Positions 14,621 through 25,738 of a stretch of DNA of 64,000 nt are shown piece after piece. Position 1 is the stretch's first letter. Each line of letters opens with the position of its first letter. Made by a program: the position numbers and the translations under genes. The stretch comes from Diaporthe sp. PMI_573 (lineage: Eukaryota; Ascomycota; Sordariomycetes; Diaporthales; Diaporthaceae). The stretch covers positions 1 to 64,000 of the forward strand of contig JAJTUP010000074.1 of the NCBI GenBank assembly GCA_021399435.1. Reading direction: 5' to 3'. The notes beneath the pieces are model-generated. The model was not told where the DNA came from. It saw nothing but the letters and a program-made list of their open reading frames with translations, and did no database searches.

Positions 14621-14945
14621 TAAAAACGTAGACACTAAAGCCGAGCATAACAGGTGCCCAAGTTCTGCTAGCCCCTCTGAGCGAGAGAGAAAACCACTCG
14701 AGGGCTCTAATGCGAAGAAAGGAGAGATAATAAAAAAGGGCTAGAAGGGCTACGAAGGTGATAAAAGCAGGGTGTATTGGTTTTGATCAAACAATGTTAC
14801 AGGTTATCAAATAATAATAATAGAAGAATGAGTTGAATTATTGCTTCGGCCTTCGAGAGGGACAGAAGCATGTCCAGTACTTATAGTACAGACGGCCAAG
14901 AAAAATTTATCGCACTAGCTACGTAAAACACTACACCCCGTAACA
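14621..14945 (-). repeat. 5' LTR of gypsy element A
   Basis: On the minus strand it begins TGTTACGGGGTG at 14945 and ends near 14621. The following sequence (reverse complement of 14620 down) is the same in element B, which places the LTR/leader boundary here. It is about 325 bp, close to the other two copies. Confidence 0.85.
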
Positions 14946-15099
14946 CTACCTTATTATAATAAGCTCTATCTTAGCTAATAGATAAGCAATATATATATAA
15001 TATATATCATTAAATAACGTTCCTTTTCCATTATAGATTTATGGTTTTTTTTTTAAAAATAGTAATAAAAGAATCTAAGTTTAATTCTTGCCTTAAGTA

Positions 15100-15336
15100 A
15101 AAACCTACTTTTTAGTATACTTTTATTTTACAGTCTTTATAGTGTTTATAGTTTAGTCTTTAGTTATATACTTTTAGTTAACCCTTAAAACTATAAACCT
15201 AAAGACTACATCTATTTAGTTTCTTAGTCTTACTAAAACTATAAGACTAAGACTAAGTCTATAGTTTAACTAAAACTATAAGACTAAGACTAAGTCTATA
15301 GTTTAACTAAAACTATAGACTAATTTTACAACCCTG
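15100..15336 (+). mobile_element. Partial, RIP-degraded copy of the hAT-type MITE found at 43463-43970
   Basis: The stretch from about 15100 follows the 3' half of the 43.5-kb MITE base by base with C-to-T changes, including the AGTCTTTAGT and GACTAAGACTAAG repeats, and ends with the same terminus GACTAATTTTACAACCCTG at 15336. The 5' terminus CAGGGTTG is not visible, so the copy is truncated or overwritten. It has one extra unit of an internal repeat (about 15239-15310). The sequence 14946-15099 before it is AT-rich with nothing recognisable. Confidence 0.75.
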
Positions 15337-15832
15337 CTTACTGTATGTATATAAGATGGGTGAATAAATATCTAAGCACATATAGCTATAGATACAGGAA
15401 AATACTGGATTCCGCCTCCTCTACCATTTTTAAGCCTATAATCAATAAACTACTTGTTGTTGCCTTTATAGCGTGGTTTAAGGCTATACAATGACTAAGC
15501 AAGGAGACATGAGGGCGACCACCCAACCTTCTCGCGTGATGCAAGAGCGAGCCTAACAATCTAAAGCAACGGGATCATCACAGATGGCTTGGTCACAATT
15601 TTCAATCACACAACGTTAGACTGACTCATATTGACCTCTAATTTCCTAGTCATGACGGCTGTGAATAAGCACACGTGTCACTTCTACTCACAGTACACAG
15701 TACTGTTCTCCGCCATACGCATTCTTCACGACAGCCCGCACAAATACTCACAGCCTGCTACAGAAACCACACAACCTAAGCGCACTGCAGTAAACCGACC
15801 ACGGGTCACTTACTCGTCCTCTGGCCTCCAGA
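15337..15832. other. Intergenic, composition shifts from AT-rich to normal
   Basis: The first half is AT-rich, the second half balanced. Short frames run through it on both strands but none shows a domain or splice pattern. It would hold the 3' untranslated region of the terpene cyclase that ends at 15833. Confidence 0.5.
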
Positions 15833-17031
15833 CTATTCCCGCCCATTGACGCCTTCGTGGGCCAGCCCAGGATACACGTGCAGCTTGTAGCGCTGGGCTG
15901 TAATGTAGAATAAGATGTAGCCATTAAAGAACTCGTCCCACTTTCGGGCGTACATGGGGTCCAATCTGGTGTTCAGAAGCCTAACTACGCGTGAATTTGC
16001 CGCGACTGTCTCGGCAGCGACGGTTTCAAGCATTGCAACAGGCTCGCGCTGCTCGCAGACGGCCCGGGTGTTGATGTAGTTGTCCGTCTCGCCGGCTAGG
16101 GTCTCCTTGTGGAACCTGTGACGGCGGGTTATATGTTGGTAAGCGCGACAGGTTCGAGGGCAAGGTCTTGGGCTCCTAGGGGCGGGTCAATACGTACGAT
16201 AGAACATCATTCGTGTAGTTAATGTAAGTCCCCATATCCGGTATCCCTTGCATATACGCTCCTATATCCGGGCAATGGTCCCTCGGGAAGATGAAGTACG
16301 CATAGGCCTCGGAAATTCCACTCTTGTCGCGGATATAGTCGGGCCACCGGCTTGCCTCTTTGCAGTGCTGTAGGCCGAGATACTCGCCGCGCCTCTCCAG
16401 AAGGGTGACGTTGACGAATTGCAGCGACGAAAGCACGATGAAGTTGGCCACGAGGGGCTCGAAGTGCGTCGACATGCCCTGAAGCGACTCTGCGAAGCGC
16501 GCCAGCAGAGCCGATGGCTGCGGCTCCCTTTTGAGGAAGCGTGCCTGGAAGCCGGCTAGGTCCTGGTTCCCGTCGTCGTCGATGTAGGTGGCCAGCCAGG
16601 TGTAGATGGCTATGTGTAATTTCACGGCAAAAGGGTGGGAGGGATAGCAGGCCTTGACACGCGTAGTTAGTGAAATGAGTCTGAGCATACGTCAAACCCT
16701 TGGAAGACGGTACTGGAGCAAGGGAGGGAGAAAGAAGACGTACACAAGCGATGATAAGGCCCACGTCGAAACATCCCTGCGCATGTTCCGACTCGTACGG
16801 AGCCCCCGAGCCGACGGCATATTCGAGCATGGCAGCCTCGAGGGCAGGGCGTGAGTCATCATGCACAGGCGCTTGGTATTTGAGCTCGCGGACGAATTTG
16901 TTGAAAATGACGCCCAGCTTGGGATTCACCACAGCGCAAGCCCCGTTCTCGGTGGGACGTGCCATTTTCAGAGCTGAACTTGGACTGTAGTCTTGAAGAA
17001 AAACGGCCTTGCATCTACTAAAAGCAAACAT
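15833..17031 (-). CDS. Terpene cyclase, trichodiene synthase (TRI5) family
   Basis: Predicted class I terpene cyclase that would ionise a prenyl diphosphate, probably farnesyl diphosphate, in the cytosol. Proposed model: exons 17031-16744, 16652-16198 and 16115-15833, giving 341 residues, the usual length for the family. Intron 1 (91 bp) has donor GTACGT, branch CACTAAC and acceptor AAG; intron 2 (82 bp) ends CAG. Evidence for the fold: the aspartate-rich metal site IDDDGNQD (about 120-127), the second metal site NDVLSFHKE (N244, S248, E252) which is formed exactly across intron 2, and a C-terminal RY pair (about 323-324). Blocks such as AYAYFIFPRDHCPDIGAY and IPDMGTYINYTND are typical of this family. 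A later Met at codon 23 is an alternative start. The product cannot be told from sequence. It stands alone between retroelements, about 19 kb from the PKS. Confidence 0.9.
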
Positions 17032-17168
17032 GATCCGGTCTTCATCGCGAAGGGCGTAGTATTAATAACTAGCACCGTCCCTAAGACTTTGACCGAAGGC
17101 ACACCACCTAGCTCCCATTTTCCGAGTGGCGCTCCGTAGAATTGCCCCGATTCTCATGTCTTTGATCC

Positions 17169-17260
17169 TCCCGAAGGTTTCACGGTCATTCCCACGTGCT
17201 TGATTGTCCCGAAGGTGTCACACTTATTCTCACGTGCTTAATTATCCCGAAGGTTTCACA
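17169..17260. promoter_or_regulatory. 38-bp tandem repeats with CACGTG, upstream of the terpene cyclase
   Basis: TCCCGAAGG recurs at 17169, 17207 and 17245, a period of 38 bp. Two of the units contain the palindrome CACGTG (17193-17198 and 17231-17236), a bHLH/bZIP-type core. They lie about 140-230 bp upstream of the terpene cyclase start at 17031, in the expected promoter. Confidence 0.55.
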
Positions 17261-17269
17261 GTTCCGTAA

Positions 17270-18684
17270 GCTCGCGGTCGAAATACGCAGGAGCTTATAC
17301 TGTTGCACAATACATGCGCTAAAATTCATAGGCGATTTACTTGACCACATTCAACCGGGTCTTAATGAATTTACAAGGACGAAGCAGACCAATGAGCAGA
17401 TTAAGCACCGCAGCACACGCATCGGCCTTATGTTTACGCGCGTTACTTTATGCCCTATTCCTGTCTCCAGAAACTTAAAGTACAGTGTTAGCTTCGGTCA
17501 CACTGTGTTTATTTTGTATTTTCTAACTAACCTTTAAGTCTAGTTAATTATATTTATCTACCTACTGTCTACTTAGCCTTTCAACTAATCTCAATCCTAG
17601 AGCTTATATATAAAGTTAGTTATACTATTTATTTATTTAATTATTTATAGATAAAGTAATATTTACTAAAAATTAATTTAAAAAGGAATTATTATAAAAG
17701 TAATAAAGATTATATAAGCTATTAGGCTTAAATAATCATATAATTATTTACTATAGCTTAATAGCTTTTTTTAATAACTAGTATGCCATTCTTTTCATCC
17801 CGTATAATGTTAAATCCCTCAGTATGCATTTCCCGCCAAAAAATATTAATTCTCTGTTTCGCCATTCTGCGTATATGAAAATGATCCTTGGAATTTTCTG
17901 TATTTAATGAATATGGTCACTTAGTGTCACGACTCCTTGATTGTGAGGAAATGAATAAATTAGTTTTGATTAATGTTTGCTTTGCCCTGGTTGAACCCTG
18001 AAATCCCGGCGTTTTGTTTGTAACTTAGATCTTTATATATACGGCATTTTTATTGGTCTGGATCTTTTTCTCCAAATCCCTGCATGACTAAGCAGACAGA
18101 CCCCTATGTGGCCCGAAGGGCCCATTCACGGCAGGGGCGCTTTGTGGGAGCGAGTAAGCAGAGCGAGCAAGCAAGGGCAAAGTACCTCTGCCGTTTAAAT
18201 ATAGAATTTGCTAACTAATATACTAAAAGAATGGCCCTTGTGAGCTTTGAAGAAGCTATTCACACAATATATAAGTTTCTTTTTACTATTAAATATTAGC
18301 TAACTATAATATTAGCTTTTAATTAAAAAGATAATAATATTTTCTTTTATTAGTTTATTAAAACTATAACTTTATATAGTATAAATATCTTTACTATATT
18401 ATTTAGCTAAATATAAATAATAAATTTAAAAAATAAAGCTATTTAATAAAGCCTTTATCTATATTATAATTTTTTTTAAAAACTATAAAACTAAGCTTTT
18501 AAATAAATCTTTACTAAGTAAGCTAACATTAAAGCCTACATTTAAGTATATAGTTACTAACTTTAATAAAAGTTAAAATAAAAAAACAATTTACTTAAGC
18601 CTATCTATAAACTTTTATAACGATATTATAAAGCTATTAAAAAGTATTAAAAACAATATTTATAATAAAATTAATAACAATAAC
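17270..18684. other. AT-rich intergenic stretch with a possible degraded inverted-repeat element
   Basis: Mostly AT-rich sequence without any gene. GCCATTCTTTT at 17785-17795 is repeated in inverted orientation as AAAAGAATGGC at 18225-18235, enclosing a 450-bp segment that is less AT-rich and has the motif GACTAAGCAG seen in the copia LTRs here. No matching target duplication was found at its edges. Confidence 0.4.
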
Positions 18685-18892
18685 TGTTGAATGGCTTTTA
18701 CCATATGGTGTAATGTATGTATATATATGTTTGTGTAATTGGTTTTGAATTTGTTAATGTCTGTCTAAACTATGAAACAAGCAGGGAAGCTTATATGTAG
18801 ACCTCTTAGGTCTACAAGTACTCCCTTGCTGGATTAGTTATCCTCTCTAGCCAATATAGCTATATATAATTAGCCTTAGTGCTATTTTAATA
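18685..18892 (-). repeat. 3' LTR of copia element 3
   Basis: 208 bp, same length as the copy at 27034-27241, but more AT-rich: the terminal CA of the plus strand has become TA. Preceded by target duplication ATAAC at 18680-18684. Confidence 0.93.
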
Positions 18893-20359
18893 CTAGGGGT
18901 CTTTTGTTTTTTAATTACATACTCTTTTTAGGCTGGTCGAGCAGGTTAAATTACTTGTATACCCTTTTTTATAATAAATGAAATTACCTTGCCTAGATAG
19001 GTTGTGCTACCATGGTTTTGGTAGGTGTATAGTATAAGTAAACTCCTAATTGGTAGTCTACATCAAGCACCTTTTATACTAACTTTTTCAACCTTCTTTT
19101 TAGTACCCTTTCTAACCTACTTTCCAACTACTTTTTCTCATGACTTTTATTATACTAGCCAGAAGGCTAGAAGGAACTGTTACCTGTAACTCACTTATAT
19201 GAGTGACCTCTTTTTCCAGCCAGCTGGAGTGGTCTATACACAGCGTCCTTCTGGTACTAACACAAAAACCCCTTTACCTTTACCTTCTACTTTAGCCTTC
19301 CCTCTCTTCTTCTCTATCACACGACACTCTCTCTCTTATACATATATATATATACACCTTGTGTATCGTGTAATCCAAACATCTTCAAAACTTACCTTTA
19401 TTATCAAACTTCTTTATATAATATTTAATTATAGCTCTCGCTCTTCTTTATACAGCCCTCGCAGGTTGCCTCTCTCACAGCATGCTTTGCCTGCTACTAT
19501 ACCTGTATCTATAGTTATGTTGCCTGCTTAACAAGCAGGTCCAGCATAGTCCTCTCTTATACTTCTTTTTAGCACTCTGACCTCCGTTCTTAGTCTGACT
19601 CTATCTATGCAAATTGTAACCCTTTTGACTGGTTACTTTATAAATCATACCTTCCTGTCCTCTATTATCATTAATGTTTATACGTCTTTTTTCTACTATT
19701 ATTTCTATTCTAACATCTTAAAGGATTCTAAGTATATAATTACCGCACTCTTCTTGCACAATATATAAATTTTATACAACGTTAATATATAGCTAGTTGA
19801 CATTATTACGTAAATTATTTATTATCCAAGCTACTTTTATACAATCCTTATTTAGTTATATGGTTAAGATAGTAAGCAATACACCAAATACTTACACAGT
19901 TTACCTGATACATGCTAGTTTAAGAGGTGTTTTTAGCTACCTGGATTTTAAGGGGGTGCTTGTATAGGTTACGTCTAGTAGTTACAGGGTTGCCAGTACC
20001 TTTATTATAAGAACTACTAGCCGCGTAGAGCTTGTGCTTGTGGAGAAGGTTGTAGAGGTTGTGGTAGTAGAGGTGGAAATGGTCCAGACAATAGTAGCCC
20101 GGGACCCTCTTATAGCTTAGTAACCTTAGAGGGCATTAAGCAGGAGATTAAGCAGGAAGATGCGGGTTTTGTAATTAATCTATATACCTTTAGATACATA
20201 GTCGAGTAGATATGTCCTGGATCTTAGGTTTGTATAATAATTTTCCTATATACTATAGCTAAAATTTGATTCTCCTCTTACTACCTTTTCTTTATATAAA
20301 TACTTTCTAGTAATTATGAAAAGTTTCCTATTGTGTAGTTGCTAAATTCTATAGCTGGC

Positions 20360-20620
20360 CCTATACAATCTCCTTGGGTCCTGGGTGTAGCTTTTAAGGT
20401 CTATTGTGTAGCCTAAGGTATCTTGGTTCTATTCTAAAAAGTCCTAACCATATCTTAAAGTTATCCTGGCTATGTCCTTTATACATCCTAGGTTTGTCTT
20501 AAGCCTGTCCTTGCTATGTCCTTTATACATCCTGAAGCTATCCTACTTACATCCTTAGCCTATCTATTATACGTCCTAGGCCTGTCTTTCTTTAGTCTTT
20601 AAGTTTTTATATAGCTGTCT
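20360..20620. repeat. Degenerate short tandem repeats in the copia element 3 tail
   Basis: Variants of a unit like TCCTGGCTATGTCCTTTATA recur about eight times with irregular spacing. The reverse-complement equivalent occurs in copia element 2 at about 60290-60520, so the repeats belong to the shared 3' module of these two elements. Confidence 0.6.
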
Positions 20621-20731
20621 TACAGCCTTTTCTTCTTGTCCTCATACCCTCTAGTTAAGTACCTCTCCCTTTATTCCTCTTTATAATCATACCTTTCTCC
20701 TCTTTTGGTAGAGATGGTGAGGGTATTAACT

Positions 20732-20801
20732 AGTTACATAGTCTAGTTAGGAGGACGCTAGCTTTTTAGCTAGAGACCTGGGTTTAATCCCTAATATAAC
20801 T
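20732..20801 (+). ncRNA. tRNA-like cloverleaf, antisense to copia element 3
   Basis: Seventy bases fold as a tRNA: acceptor AGTTACA/TATAACT (6 of 7 pairs), D-stem GTCT/GGAC with loop AGTTAGGA, anticodon stem CTAGC/GCTAG, T-loop TTTAATC. The anticodon loop TTTTTA has only 6 bases, so it is probably a pseudo-tRNA or a tRNA-derived insert, not a working tRNA. An equally long counterpart sits at the same relative place in copia element 2 (60092-60161). Confidence 0.6.
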
Positions 20802-21463
20802 CTATATCTAAATTATTTCTATCTTTTTACCCTTATTCCTTCTAGCTAAGGCGCTCTACATATACCTCTATCCTGACCTTTAAAATACTTGTTGAAATTA
20901 GCTTTTCCAATACTCTATTTAGTGCCTTCTTTATACAAGTATTAGCTACGTTATCTTTTCCATTAATCTACCATACTTTAAAAATTTCTTTCTTTTTATA
21001 TACTTTCCTTAGTAACATAATGTTAATTATTAGTCTCTTCTCATCTATTATACCTAGCCTAACCAGATAGTTATACAGTAATCTTAAATCTATATAGATA
21101 ATAATTAGAATTCTTAGCATTCCCAGACAGCTCATAATCTAATTAAGTATTATATTAAGTACCATGCTACTATCAAATCTAGTCATCATCCTATATAGCT
21201 TACTTACTAGTATACTTTAAGTTACTCTTTTACACTTAGTTAAGCTCTAATAGATGATGTTTCTACAGATTTTAAAGTCCTTTCTTGTACAGCTAGTTTT
21301 TATTACTAGTATAATAATAAATTCTAGCTATGAGCTAAGATCTATGTTATTAGCAAAAGACCCGTCTATAAAAATATAGAGCTTTGTATATTTAAGGTCT
21401 AGTAGTATAAATGTTATTCCTCTTTTAGGATTTTCTAATTACTACTTAATTTATATATTAAGT

Positions 21464-21985
21464 TCTAAAGGTTGGTGGATCGAATGAGAGTCAGGTAGCA
21501 GTAGGGTGCACTAAGGTCTTGTTGGGACGCTTGAGAATGGTTTGGACAACTTTGCATTGAATTTGAGTAGGCTTCTGTCAGCCCTCCTCACAGTCCCTCC
21601 GACATGACCTCAACCCTGGGCACGCTGCGGTTGGCTCTGGTGCAGAAATGGAGGGGCCGGAAAATTCGGCCCTCAGACCCACCATCTTTGGCTTCAAACA
21701 GCCAGCCAACCCTAACCCTGACAGTAACCAAACTAAATACAGATAAACTTCAGAAATCAGGCTATCTAACAAACTAGGTTACATGCTTTTTGGATAAGAA
21801 ATAAGGGGAATGCAGAGGTTTGAAGTTAGGGTCTTAAAACAGCCCAAAAAATCGGCTCACGGCCACCAAACTCATCTGTCAGCGCGCACGCCACTAGCAA
21901 AAAGTCTAGGGTAACTCCTTCCGTGAAGTCTAGGGTAACTCCCTACGTGTAGCGCCCACACCTAAATGAGCGTTTCCGTTTAACA
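21464..21985 (+). repeat. 0.5-kb LTR-like repeat, copy 1 (522 bp)
   Basis: Flanked by a perfect 5-bp target duplication TAAGT (21459-21463 and 21986-21990). It starts TCTAAAGG (RIP-changed TCTGAAGG) and ends GTTTAACA. It carries two tandem copies of a unit GTCTAGGGTAACTCC, and the hairpin GCCGGAAAATTCGGCC. Other copies: 53899-54432 (same strand) and 62506-62995 (opposite strand). Probably a solo LTR or a short non-autonomous LTR element. Confidence 0.88.
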
Positions 21986-24900
21986 TAAGTGCCTCTATAT
22001 CTTTCTTCTCAGGATCCTTAATTTATATAGCTACTAATAGGTTGTATACTGCTTTTGGTTGATATATTAAAGTAATATATGTACCCCTTGCATGTTATGT
22101 AATGTATTGTTAGGGTCCATCTTCTACTTCTGGATCGATTAGGCAAAGGTTTGTAATTTGTCCCTTTTGTATAAAGGTAATGTTATCTTTATTAAGTTTA
22201 ATCCTTCTTCTATTGAATTTAATTGGCTATTGTAGTCCTAGTATTTACTTGTTCTTTATACGGAACTTCTTCTTCTCTAATTCCTTCTCTTTCCTTCTAG
22301 AGAATAGGGGTGTTGTAAACCCAAATGTGTTGTCTATCTGCATTTCAACCAATCTAAATTTGTGCGGCCCATTTGTAGTAAACAGTAGATATGGGTTGTA
22401 TGTGGAAACCTTTATTTCTAGGGCTTTAGTATGGTGTAAGTAGTATGTTTTATACTAGTGTAGGCCTAACTCTGCCAGCCTGTATAATGGCTTCTAGATC
22501 AGAAGAATTGTTTCTAGTAGATATCTATTGTATAATTTGGTTGGCAATTTTGCTAAGATAGTACGCGTAAGTGGGTTACGCGATTATGTGTAGGCTTGGG
22601 TAATATCTCTTAATTTCCCTTAGTAGTTGAATTATTATATAAAGGTCGGTCCTAGTATAAGGATTAGTCTTTAGCTCATCCTCTAGATTATTAAGGCTTA
22701 GGTTAAAATTACTTCTTTCTCTAAATCCCTATATTCTTATACGACTAGCTTAGACTTCTCTATTAGCTTAGTCAACCTATTCTTTACCTCTCGTACTATC
22801 CTTGTCTTAAAAATCCGGAGTTTATTATATTGTCTTGCATTATACTAAATGAATTAAAAAACATCCTTACTGGCTAGTATGTCTATTTCTAGTACATTAG
22901 ACTCTTTAAACGGTCTTCTAGAAGTAGTAATGATGTTGTCTTGGTATAGTTTGACTGCTAAATTATACAAGTCTTTCTCCTTCTGGGTAAGGAAAATGCT
23001 TGGCGACTACTATATGTACGTAATAAATATTAGTTATATAGTAGCCTTATAGGGACGTTCTTTTCTCCTTAGTTAAATGGCTTATACGGTAGCCTTTCTT
23101 AGTTATCCCCTTTTCCTTAGCTAGGGTTATTCTCATACAATAGGCTAAGGGGTATCTAATTTATCTTAGGGTATGGCTTCTACTGTATGGTAATATGGCT
23201 TAACATATATTACTTGTATTTAAATTGGTCCATTTGTTATACCTACTATAATTGTATGTTCCTTAATACTGTTAACTTTATATAGTCCTTTCTACCCCTT
23301 ATTTTCTCTCTAGATTAGGATGTTGCTCTGAATTAATAGAGATAGGGTAGATTGGAGGTCTGGGCTATTTCTAGTATTAATTATATGGTTGACTTCTACC
23401 TCGGCTTGGATCGTATATAGCATCTTTATTGCTTTCTGAACTGTTAATGCTTGTTGTGTAATATCTGGTAAGGGTGGTAAATCCTGTAATATTTGTGGGT
23501 ATGCTCTAAAAACTAGGAGTGTTGGTATAATGCCATTTGGTCCCGCAGTATTGTTTAGTACCTTTATGGCTATCTGTAGGATTGTTTTGTTATTTGTATA
23601 GTAGCTAATCTTAGCCTTTAGAATCTTAAAAGCTCTTCTTAGGGGCCTGTGCGAGTGTTTAACCTTGCCTAAAGCCTAGTGTGCTTCTATGGGTATCTCT
23701 TTACATGTAATTTCCATGATCTTTGCATTGTTCCGGAATTTCTCTGAAGCAAAGTTGGTTTCCGGATTGTGTACAATGTGGTCTGGTGGACTAATGTCTG
23801 TATAGATATAGTACTTGTATAGTGTATTTTAGGTATCTTGTGTGGAGAGAGAGTTGAGAAAGGTGGCTGCTTGAAAGCTTGTATCTGAGTTGATTATATG
23901 AAGTACATTCCTTTTGTCTAGGTGTATGATGTTAATAACTACTTTGTAGTTAAAGTGGCTTTTGTCTTTGATTGAGAACTTGAATCTTCTTGGTGATGGA
24001 TTGTATAGTTGGCAGAAGTAGTAGAACTTTTGAATCTTCTCTAGGATTGCCTCTTTAACATCATTGTGCCCTGTATTTCTTAATAGCTTGTATAGTCTAT
24101 CTGTACGAGGGTGCCTAAATTGTCTGTGGAGTCTCCTAAGCTGTGGCTCTGTGAGGAATACCCTAGCCTCTGTATAGCTTGTATTGAAGAATGTATGTCC
24201 CCATTTCCTAACTACCGGGATTGTTATATTCCTTTATATGATAATGTTTAATAGGTTGTTAAAGTAGGCTTTCAGCCTGTCTACATTATATAGGGAGAAT
24301 AGAAAAGGGGTTGATGTATCTAGGATATAGTATATAATACTTTCTAATTAGTTTACAACCTTGATTATACTAACTACTAAGATAGCGTTACTATTACTAA
24401 ATTTGACTTTAGCTGTGTCTATACTCTATTTGATTTTTATACCTGGGTTTTCTTGTATATAGGCTAATACTTGTAGCATCTCCACTGTAGAGAACTTGGC
24501 GGCTCCTGTATCCTAGAGCTCTCCTTGATACTTTATACTATATGGGTTATGTAGTATGAATTGGCTTACCTCAGTTACTTTTGGGGCTGTGTAGATGTCC
24601 TTCCTAGTTGTATAGTGGTTAAATGTAAAATCTACTAGATTTTATTGGGGAATAGCCTTGTTGTCTATATCTTATGGATTAAATAGTAAACTTTCTACTT
24701 TATATAGTAGATCCTCCCCTTTATACTCAAGCAAGTAGGTAGCAAACTTCTTCTTTTCTAGGATAGGTTCTTACTTAAAGTCTTTATATACCTGGAGGTA
24801 TTGTCTTTATATATCTATCCTTTCCTTGTCTATATAGTTTATAGACTAGTACCCTTTCTTCTTATATATAAAGTATTTTATTGCCTTGGCTGTTATATGG

Positions 24901-25411
24901 TATGGTTTGAAGGGTTGTTTTTATCTTGGTCTAAAGGAAATATATGCTGAGGAATGGTGGTTGTTTAGCCGAAAAGAGGTTTGTAGTATAGATTGGTGGT
25001 TGTACGAAGTCCTCTGGCGGTCCTTGAAGTTTGAGCTGTATCTCCTGTCTACAAAATTGATTCCAGCTTCTTTGTACGCCATGAATTGTTAAACTGAGTT
25101 TCTCTCTATAGCTACCTGCAGGGCTGCATGAAGATCTGCGAAGAGGGCCTTGTATGTAGGCCTTTGATTAATTATGGCTAGTTCTAATTCTGGTACTGCG
25201 CGGCATGCTCTGACCACTGTTGTACGGAGTGTTATTTTACCCTAATATTCCTCTCCTAGAGCTCTTTATATAAGCTATAGTTTGTCTAAGAGGGTTTTTA
25301 AGACCTCTGGTAAGGTCTTGTCTAGGTTTTCTTTCCTTACTTGTATAAATAACAAGGTTGTCTAGTCTGCCTAGTACTGGCTGTGGTTTATTATTGTGTT
25401 AAAGTGTGTGT

Positions 25412-25738
25412 TGTTACGGGGTGCAGTGTTTCACGTAGCTAGTGCGATGAATTTTCTTTCTTGGCCGTCCGTACTATAAGTACCGGACATGCTTCTGTCC
25501 CTCTCGAGGGCCGAAGCAAAATAATTCAACTCATTCTTCTATTATTATTATTTGATAACCTGTGACATTGTCTGATCAGAACCCAATCACTGCTTTTATC
25601 GCCTTCGTGGCCCTTCCGGCCCTTTTTCATTATCTCTTCTTTCTTCGCGTTGGAGCCCTCTAGCAGTTTCCTCTCTCTCTCTCTGAGGGGCCAGCAGAAC
25701 TTGGGCACATATGCTCGGCTTTGGTGTCCACGTTTTTA
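25412..25738 (+). repeat. Solo LTR of the gypsy family, nested in copia element 3
   Basis: Starts TGTTACGGGGTGCAG and matches, in the same sense as read from their minus strand, the LTRs at 1388-1708 and 14621-14945. The match stops at GTTTTTA, where the full copies go on with leader sequence and this copy returns to copia sequence. It is less C-to-T degraded than the full copies. The target duplication is unclear. Confidence 0.85.

Larger units (their letters stand above)
1709..14945 (-). mobile_element. Gypsy-type LTR retrotransposon 'A', RIP-degraded, interrupted by a copia element
   Basis: Read on the minus strand: 5' LTR 14945-14621, leader and gag-like region to about 11.7 kb, a retropepsin-like segment near 11.26-11.31 kb (ALLNTRVEINLL, resembling ALLDTGAEINLL), then reverse transcriptase at about 10.1-9.5 kb with conserved blocks such as RDTFIPLVV, SFLDFFLGYNQV and PFLDNVAVRG (the YxDD-equivalent region). 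The frame then runs into the 5-bp target site of the copia insertion and resumes at 1930 as KAINTLKVIIT...NIILIVNASF, the start of RNase H. RNase H is cut at 1709 by gypsy element B. Integrase and the 3' LTR are not in the window. TAG/TAA codons replace expected CAG/CAA, so the element is dead. Confidence 0.85.

Noticed and set aside
1388..14945. Tandem gypsy array sharing one LTR (1388-1708 as both 3' and 5' LTR)
   Set aside because: The sequence at 1709-1930 is the start of RNase H, not the 3' end of an internal region, so the LTR at 1388-1708 belongs to a nested second copy.
16654..16990. Plus-strand frames opposite the terpene cyclase
   Set aside because: They are shadows of the real minus-strand exons and introns, with no domain of their own.
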